This document shows positions 56,613 to 64,000 of a DNA stretch of 64,000 nucleotides, in pieces (position 1 is the first letter of the stretch; each line of letters starts with the position of its first letter). Source of the stretch: Lindgomyces ingoldianus (taxonomy: Eukaryota; Ascomycota; Dothideomycetes; Pleosporales; Lindgomycetaceae). The position numbers were made by a program, and so were the translations under genes. The stretch is taken from contig NW_022985169.1 of the NCBI RefSeq assembly GCF_010093535.1, positions 656,044 through 720,043 of the forward strand, in the 5' to 3' direction. The notes below the pieces were generated by a model. It saw nothing but the letters and a program-made list of their open reading frames with translations. It had not been told where the DNA came from and made no database searches.

Positions 56613-59600
56613 GTACCCCCCCCTTTTATTAAGAAGGGAATCCTTTACATTAGTAGTTCTAGCATTAAGTTGTCTTTATTAGGGTACAAGTTTAGTTTAG
56701 ATAGGTATTAGGCATAAAATTAAGTTACTATAAAGTTTTCTTATAGAGCTTTTATAAGTTCTTATAACAGTTTATTATATCTAGTCTATTTTATAAAGTA
56801 TTTATAAATATGTTTCTTTTTATTAAACTAAATTTATTTAATGTCTTTTATAACATATTTTAGTTTATTATTTATAATAATAGGTTTAGGTAGCAGGTTT
56901 AGCTATCTAAGTAGATAGTTAAATTTAAAAGCTACTTAGCGCAGCAATAATATGTAGAACATAGGGTGTATCTTTATGCTGTTAGGTAGGATTAATTAGT
57001 AAGTGTATAATAAAACTATATAAGCTACTGTAAAGGGGCTAAAGTTCTTCTAATTAAGTTTCTTTAATTATTAGTTTATTTAGATATTTCTAGTGTCTAG
57101 CTAGACCTTCTTACTAGCTGCATACGCAGGGGCAGAAGTTTAGAATTAGTTTATGTACTTTTATTAAAGAGCTTAAGCCTATGTAAGCTTTTTATAAACA
57201 TATTTAAATATATTTTAAATTTTATTAATAAGTCTATTTATGTTTATTACTTATATAAATTAATAAGTTAGTTAGAGGGTATTTATAAGTAGTTTAAATT
57301 CTATTTAAAAGTAGTATTTATAGTTTACTAAAAACAAAGATACTTATGTTAATTTAAATGTTATATTATTAGCTTTAAACTATGCTATAGCTAACTATTT
57401 TACCTAGTTATCTTACTAGTAGTTTATATACACTTATAAAACTTATTTTATTATAGTGTTTATATTTTTAGTCTAGCTGTTAGTCTCTAGGTAAAAAGCT
57501 ATAGATAGATAAAAGATAATTTAGAGCTATTTATAAAGTTTATTCTAAAAGGCTAAGACAAACTATGTACCTCTATCTAATATAATTATGTTAGGCAGGC
57601 TATAGTAAACTTATATGTATTAGTAGAATAACTAGGCTATATTAAGAGCAGTTATAAAGAAATATAGTATTAAGTATTAATACTTAGTTAAGTAATTAAT
57701 AACTACTATAATATTTATATACTTTTTAAATAAAAGTAGGTTTATAATAAAATTAATTAATATGTCTTTTTAAGCTTATTTAAAAATTAGAAGTAGTTTA
57801 AGCAGGCTATTATACCTTTTTTAAAAGGCCTTTACTTTACAGCAAGTATAGCAACATAATATGTATTAGCGTACAGTATAGAACATGCAGGGCTAGTAGT
57901 ACTCTTTCTATAGTAGGTTAAGAGTCTTTTCTCTGCCTAGGTGTCCTCTAACAGGCAAGTTATGTATAATTTAGAGTAGTTTAATTCTTAGTTTATTAAA
58001 ATTAAAGATTATAAGTTAGTTATAGTAATATAGCTTACTATTTTAGTTTTTATAGTTAGCTAGTGTTACCTTCTTTAACTAACTAGCGCTGTTTTAAAGT
58101 AAGTCTAAAGTTTTTTAAATAAATTTATTATTTAGATACTTATTAGTAATAATTTAATTAATTATCTAATCTATTTTATTTAAGTTAAGGTCTAAAAATA
58201 GCTTAAGTTAAAGTAAAGTTTAGTGTTAAGCTTTTTACACTTTTTTTTAAGTAAAGATGTTTTAGAATTACTTTATAAAAGCATCTAGTTTCCCTTTATT
58301 TTAACTAAGATAATAAGTAATCTTAAAATTAAAATAAAATAAGTATTTAAACTAATAGGCTTATTAGTAGCTAAGTTATTTTATAGTTACAAAGTACTAT
58401 AAGTTCTTATAGTTAAATAGAACCTGTATTAAATGCGCTGCACTTTCTAGTTTAGGTTGCTATTATTTAAAGTAGTGTACTATAGCAAGTAATTTTTTAT
58501 TATAGATCTTATAATTACCTTCTATAGGACTTATTCTTTTTAAGAAGTATGTAATAAGCCTAATAGTCCTATCTAGCTTAGTCTAGAAGAGAACTTCTGC
58601 TACTATGTAGTCTAAGGCATTAGCTTCTACAAGTATTAGTAGTTTAAAGTTAAAGTAGTAGAGTATTAAAGCTTTAGTAAAAGCTTTTTTTAGCTAGTTA
58701 AAAGACTATTAGTAATTTAAGTTAAAGTTAAATTAAACTTTTTTTTTAGTAAGTGTAATTATAAAGCTTACTAGCTATAAAAAGTTGTTAATAAATTATT
58801 AGTAAAAGTTAGTAAATTTTATAAAAGCTTAAACATCTTTTATATTTTTTAGGTATTACTAATCTAGCACAGTTTAAACTTTAATAAGGTCTATTTAAAT
58901 GCTATCTATAAAGATTACATATTCTAAATACATAACCTTTAATTAGTAGAACTTGCATTTATCTACATTAAGTTACAGACCTGCTTCTTCTATAGCCTTT
59001 AGCACTAGGCGTACATGCTATTTATGCTCTAAAAGGCTATTACTGTAGATTAGAATATTATTAATATATATAGTGCAGAACATGTCTAGGTAGAGTTAGA
59101 GTAAGTTATTTATAAAATATTAAAAAGTACTAGGTGCGTTAGCTAAGCTAAAGGGCATTACTAAGTACTTAAATAGTCTATATTAAGTCTAAAATGCTGT
59201 TAGCTACTTATTACTCTTTACTATTCTTAGCTTATTAAAAGCAGTAATAATATTTAACTTTATAAAATACTTTACTTTACTTAGTTAGCTTAAAGTTTTT
59301 TATAAAAAAAAAATTAAGTATTAGTTTTTAATAGTAATAGTGTTTAGTCTTTAGTAGTTAACACAGAATTAAAGCCTACCTTTAGGTTTCTTTATAAATA
59401 GTATAAGTAACACTACTAGTAAAAAGCTAGCTTAAATAAACTTTTTTTTTAGGTTCTTATTAAAGTATTTTTAAAGCACTTTTAATTTATTTAGTAACAT
59501 CTTATATAGTAGCCTATAACTAGGTTGTTTACTAGGCTTAAAAGTTATCTAGTAATTATATAAATGTTATATTAAAAGCTTATTAGACTTATCTTAGAAA

Positions 59601-61059
59601 AAAAATATAATAAGTTATAGTAGTTTTAAAAGACTATTATCTTTAAGTTAGTGTATTTTTAAAAAGCTAAAGCTTAGTCTATATTAGAAATTATAACTAT
59701 ATAGATTTTATAATCTAGTTATTAAGCTAGGGTTATAAATAAGGCAGGTTTTATGTAGTAGATGTCTATCTGCTATTTAAGTTCTAGTTTATATTTAAAT
59801 TAAGTAAGTAAAAGTTTTTTAAAGGCTTTTTTTTTCTTTAAGTTTAAGTAGTTATTAAATTATTTTATATAGCTTATTTTAGTAAAAGGCCTAGCTTATT
59901 AGCTTTACTTAGGTAGTTCTTTTTTAAGTTATTAAAAAGTAGGTTTAGAGACCTTTTATATTAAGTGCTATTTAAGTGTTATTTAAGTGTAAGCATAAGT
60001 ATACATCTTAGCATTAGAAAAAGTTAAAGTTTAAAACTTACTCTTAGTAATTAAAGGTAACCTTATGCTAATACAGCTATAGTTATTCTAAGATTAGGTT
60101 ATAATGTTCTATGTTTATTACATAGAGCTTAATCTACTCTTTATAGTGTTAGTAGGTAATTATAATAGTTATAGTATAAAAGATAAAACTTTTTTTAAGT
60201 TATTTTTTATTAAATTTAGTTAAGTAAATTATTTAAGTAAGTAGTGTTAATTAAAGATTTAGTTTACACACTAGTTTTTTATTAATGTAACCTATGCTGT
60301 TTACTTTTAAGTTAATAAAAGCTTATATTAAGGCTAATATAGTTCTTTATTATAAACATATAAAAATATTAACTTAGTACTTTTAGTTATTAGTAAGGGA
60401 CTTAGCCTATAAGTTAGTAGAGATCTAGTGTTAAATTAGTCCTAGAGGGTAACTTAGCCCTAGAACAAGCCTTTTTATAGGCTTTTACTACTATAGCTGC
60501 AGCTATGTTAAGAGTAGTAAGAAGGATTAGAGCTTAAATATAAGTTAAAGCCTTTATAAAAACAAAATTAAAATAGTAAGGATCTTTAATAAGTGCTAGC
60601 AGCGCTACTTACATAGACTTAAAAAAAAGGAATAAAGCAGTTTTAAAAAATATAACTATACTTACTGCACTTAAAGCATTAACTTTTTTTTTTATAATTT
60701 TTACACTTTTTAAAACTAACTAGAGCATAATTTAAATTAATTTTTATTATGTTAAAGTTTTTATTTATAACTACGCTAGTTTAGGGGCGTATTAGGGCTT
60801 ATATAGAGAGGAACTTTATGTTATTATTGTAGGTAGCAATTAGGTTTACATACGCGTTAAGGTTATTTAGAAGGGGTTCTTCTACTATAGCGCGTTACAG
60901 TTTAGTTAAGAGGGAGTTATATAAGGCTATAATTAGACCTATCTTATTTAAGCCTATATTAGATGTAAGTTAGTAGAACTTAGTAAAGTGTAAAGTAAAG
61001 CTTTTTTTTTTTATTATAAAGTGTTTAAGTAACTTAAGGCTATTAACTTTTTATTTAGG
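56295..61059 (-). mobile_element. RIP-decayed Gypsy retrotransposon, minus strand
   Basis: Reading the minus strand from 61,050: gag remains (KFY-LTSNIGLNKIGLI, LLNNLNAYVNLIATYNN), RT at about 59,110-59,020 (LYLDMFCTIYINNILIYSNS, YIDD to YINN), an integrase zinc-binding segment at about 57,975-57,815 (IHNLPVRGHLGREKTLNLL and CCYTCCK), a polypurine tract (AAAAGGGGGGGG) at 56,613-56,628 and the 3' LTR 56,612-56,295. The 5' end of gag and 5' LTR are displaced where the opposite-strand Gypsy LTR begins at 61,060. Stops throughout. Confidence 0.85.
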
Positions 61060-61302
61060 TGTAAGGCCGGATGTCCTAGAACGGGCCAGTATGGCCTCAC
61101 CTGACCTGTTTAGAGGTCGTATGACCTGTGCTTTGTATATAAGCATGAATTCTGACAAGCGAAGCTTAGCAGTGATTTGTCTCTCTTATAATACACTTCT
61201 ATCTTTCTTTAAAAGCTTGCTTTTAGTGCTATCTGTGCTACTTACTATCTTATCTTTACATTTAAATTGCTCTACAAGCTAGTATACTGCTTAAGGGCAA
61301 CA
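61060..61302 (+). repeat. 5' LTR with TATA box
   Basis: Starts TGTAAGGCCGGATGTCC and ends about GGGCAACA. It holds TTGTATATAAGCATG (61,132-61,146) followed by TCTCTCTTATAATAC, a promoter-like order. G+C content is well above the flanks. A 63-codon frame inside is not considered real. Confidence 0.6.
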
Positions 61303-62803
61303 TTCCTATGTAATAGTGTTAAAGTAAAACGCTAGAGAAGAATTAGATGTAACTAGCGCTTAAAAATTACCTAAGGAGCTAGCTAAAACTACTACTCCTA
61401 GTAATACTTAACTAAGGTTAACACTAATGTAGGGAGAAATAAAGTAAGAGATAAGTAAAAAGGATAATAAAATTTCTTATAGATTAGGCTTATTAAGCTA
61501 TCTAGAAGGCATTTAGGGCCTAGAAAGGGTTAGAAGGGCTAGTGCAGGACTAAGCAACGCACAGTCTACCCCTGCAAATTAGGCTTTAACAGAAGCCTGC
61601 GCCTAGCTGTAAGAGCAGCAGGAAGCGCAAGAACTAGCTAGGATAATAAAAATTTATTATTAATTTAAAGTAAGTAATATAGACACGCTTAATAAGTTAC
61701 TAACTAAGGTATTAAATATTATTATACTAAAACTTACTTAAGACTAAGCAAACCTACTGCGTTCTAAACTGCCGCACTAATACAAAAAAAAGAACAGGGC
61801 AGACTACAACTAGTAGTGTAGGGATAATAAGGACTATTACTAAAAAAGTCTATTAAGCTTTACTTAAGAATTACAGAAGATCTCCTTTAGCTTATAATAC
61901 ATTAATAAAATATTATAATTACTATAAAAGACACACTGCACTTATTTAAAGCTTATTAACTTATTATAGTTACTAATATAGCAAGATCTTAAAAACAAAA
62001 TGCTTAATACATTAAGTACTTTAGTAGAATAAAAAAAAGTAGCTTATAATGCTATAAAGAACTATAAATAATAACTTAATTAGTTTCTAACTAAACTTTT
62101 AGCCTACCTTAGGCTATTATAGACTAAAGTTAATAAGAAGAGCCTAGATAGAATAATAGTAAACTTTAGTAGCGCACTATCTAACAAGATTAAGCGTAAT
62201 CTAATGTATATTCTATAAAGTAAGTAAGAGACGCTAGCTTAGGTAGAAGAGCAGAGCAACATATCCTACTACTGCCTGCAAAAGAGAAAAGGGCTAAAGT
62301 TAAAAAAGAAGGGAACATAAAAGCATTTTACTTTACCTTTAGCTAATAAGGACTTAAAGAAGCTTAAAAAAAAATAAAAAAAGCCTTTAAGCTAAAAAAA
62401 GGCTAGAAGAAGGTAGAAATTTAATAAGATAAAAGTTACTTACTAGAATTATAAGTAGCTAGGTTATATTTCTCTAGATTATCTTATAAAAGATAAAGAC
62501 AAAGACAAGTCTAATAAGAATAAGCAAAAAAGAAAAAAGTAGGGCTAAAAGAACTAAGCTTTTTTCTTTTAGCCTATATTACCTTAGTAAGTAATAAAAA
62601 GGAGCTTAAAAACCTTTAGAACTTATTATACCTAAAAAGGTTAACTTTATTATTAGTAATAGTAAGCATAAAGTTATTAAAAGACTTTTAGGCTATAGTA
62701 AATAAAGGAGCTTAATTAAACATTCTATCTACTATAATAGCTAAAAAGCAGGATCTTAAGATTAAGCCTCTACTAAGTGTCTTTTTAAAGGCACCTAATA
62801 GAT

Positions 62804-63026
62804 TGTAATGAGGTAGGCGCCCCGCCTGCCAAGCCGATACTATACGACTTTCCCCACTGTACCAAAAGGTACGCACGAGAATACTTAAGCTAAGTATTCT
62901 CGCATAGTATAATATATATATAGGCAATGCTAGGGTAAGCACTAGCACTAGCGGTTGTCTCTAGCCTAGCCTAAACCTCTATGAGCGAGAGAAGGCCACG
63001 TGGTTGACCGTGCCGACCTCGTTACA
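62804..63026. mobile_element. Solo LTR (223 bp) with perfect 5-bp target duplication
   Basis: Begins TGTAATGAGG and ends CCTCGTTACA (10-bp terminal inverted repeat with one mismatch), flanked by TAGAT on both sides (62,799-62,803 and 63,027-63,031). It lies in the plus-strand Gypsy between protease and RT. It contains a perfect 12-bp stem hairpin and a TATATATATAGG stretch. Richer in G+C than its host, so it arrived after, or escaped, RIP of the host element. Confidence 0.9.
62876..62902. repeat. Perfect hairpin inside solo LTR
   Basis: Arms CGAGAATACTTA and TAAGTATTCTCG around a 3-base loop. Possible transcript terminator or binding site. Confidence 0.85.
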
Positions 63027-64000
63027 TAGATTAGACTTTACTGTCTATAGTTTTATAGTTGTAAATGTAAAGATTGTAGACTTCTAAGAAAGGGTCTAGA
63101 CTTATAAAGTGCTGTTTATAGTAATAGACCTAAAAGGACCCCTAATATATTTAGGTTTACTTTAGATTAATTAGTTTAATCTAAAGCTAAACTTTTATAT
63201 AAGACATATGTTATTTAGAGGCGTAAAGGACTATAGTGTGCTAAAGTACGCTAAGGTGGCTTTAAAAGATGCAGCAGAGTTTAAGCAAACTATGTAGAGT
63301 CCTAATATAGATGTCTATGTCTGCAGTGTGCTGTCTAATAACACTAAAGATTCTTTAGGACTTATAGAGCTTAAGTTAAGACTAGAGTACAAAGAATATA
63401 CAGACATAGTTAAGTCTAATAAGATGTTAGAAGTACTACTATATAGCCTACAGGATCTAGCTATTAAGCTAAAAGAAAGGATAAAGCTTTCTTACTAACT
63501 ACTATATAGCTTATTAGAGTACAAGTTATAGCATTTTTATAAATATATTAATAATTATCTATAAAGAGGGTAAATTTAGAAGTCTAAGTTTTCTGCAGAA
63601 GCTCTAATCTTATTTATAAAGAAGAAGAATAAAGGGTTAAGGCTCTATGTAAATTATAAAGGCCTAAACTAAATTATAATAAAAAATTATTACTTACTAC
63701 TACTTATCTTAGAATCTTTTAAGAGACTTAGAAAGGTAAAGTAGTATATAAAGCTAAATATCTATAATGTGTACTATATGTTATGTATTTATAAGGGAGA
63801 TAAGTAAAAGATAGCATTCTAGACTTAATATAGTTATTTTAAGTACTAAGTTATGCCTTTTAGTCTTACTAATGCTCCTATAGCTTTCTAGGCTTATATT
63901 AACTAGGCCCTAGCAGGGTTAGTTAATATAACATGTATTATGTATCTTAATAATATTCTAGTCTATTTTAACATAGAAGAGAAATAAGTTGTTTATGTTA

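Larger units (their letters stand above)
61060..64000 (+). mobile_element. RIP-decayed Gypsy retrotransposon, plus strand, runs off window
   Basis: LTR at 61,060-61,302, then decayed gag (61,320-62,600), a protease-like region near 62,640-62,800 split by a solo LTR, and RT from about 63,590: ALILFIKKKNKGLRLYVNYK, YYLLLLILESF, KLNIYNVYYMLCIYKGDK, VMPFSLTNAPIAF and MYLNNILVYF (YLDD to YLNN). The order is normal for Ty3/Gypsy. RNase H, integrase and 3' LTR would lie beyond 64,000. Confidence 0.85.

Noticed and set aside
61091..61282. 63-codon frame inside the Gypsy LTR
   Set aside because: It overlaps the TATA box and transcript start region of the LTR and has no protein match.

Overview
The window comes from a filamentous ascomycete (Pezizomycotina). 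The evidence is short 46-76 bp GT-AG introns (one 220 bp) with CTAAC/CTGAC-like branch sites, fungus-specific families (Clr5, STAND N-terminal domain, a fungal PD-(D/E)XK-like family), and a sharp two-compartment composition. Near-equilibrated gene-bearing DNA alternates with very AT-rich blocks (about 1-9,690, 24,310-26,175 and 56,200-64,000) made of retrotransposons and a DNA transposon. These blocks carry the C-to-T/G-to-A decay typical of repeat-induced point mutation (RIP). I cannot name the species.

Left block (1-9,692): an inverted, nested retrotransposon pile. A Copia element lies on the minus strand (5' LTR at 9,581-9,692, gag start at 9,424, integrase, RT near 5,900-5,250, RNase H to 4,936). 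It is interrupted by a minus-strand Gypsy element whose 5' LTR is 4,646-4,935. A second, plus-strand copy of the same Copia (1-1,908), lacking about 1.7 kb of gag, abuts the truncated Gypsy RT. A 227-bp solo LTR with a 5-bp target duplication sits inside the Copia integrase.

Region 9,700-24,300: repeats and relics mixed with a few genes. It holds a broken STAND N-terminus, a bacterial-type P-loop kinase-like gene (12,387-12,986), a LINE RNase H relic, a Tc1/mariner element with one frameshift, an intact two-exon PD-(D/E)XK-like gene (16,855-18,075) divergent from a kinase truncated by an LTR, a 0.6-kb foldback element, and an intact three-exon phytanoyl-CoA dioxygenase-like gene (21,740-22,955). 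A RIP-decayed Fot/pogo transposon follows at 24,311-26,173.

Region 26,900-50,000: the most gene-like part. It contains a HAK/KUP potassium-transporter pseudogene that keeps nearly all its splice sites, a membrane-anchored glutaredoxin, and an intact seven-exon P450. Divergent from the P450 is a decayed AKT2-like alpha/beta hydrolase, and further on lies a phenylalanine/histidine ammonia-lyase relic; these look like the remains of a secondary-metabolite locus. Then come a small two-TM protein, a Cys-rich coiled-coil protein, an 814-residue Clr5-domain protein and a multi-pass membrane protein.

Region 50,000-56,200: mostly non-coding, with relics of a GH55 exo-beta-1,3-glucanase and a TPR-rich protein. 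The right block (56,295-64,000) holds two opposed Gypsy elements, one running off the window, and a second hairpin-bearing solo LTR with a perfect TAGAT target duplication.

Functionally the intact genes are housekeeping or stress (glutaredoxin), oxidative metabolism (P450, PhyH-like), regulation (Clr5), and mobile or multi-copy families. The pseudogenes show a locus losing transport, carbohydrate-degradation and toxin-type metabolism while transposons accumulate.
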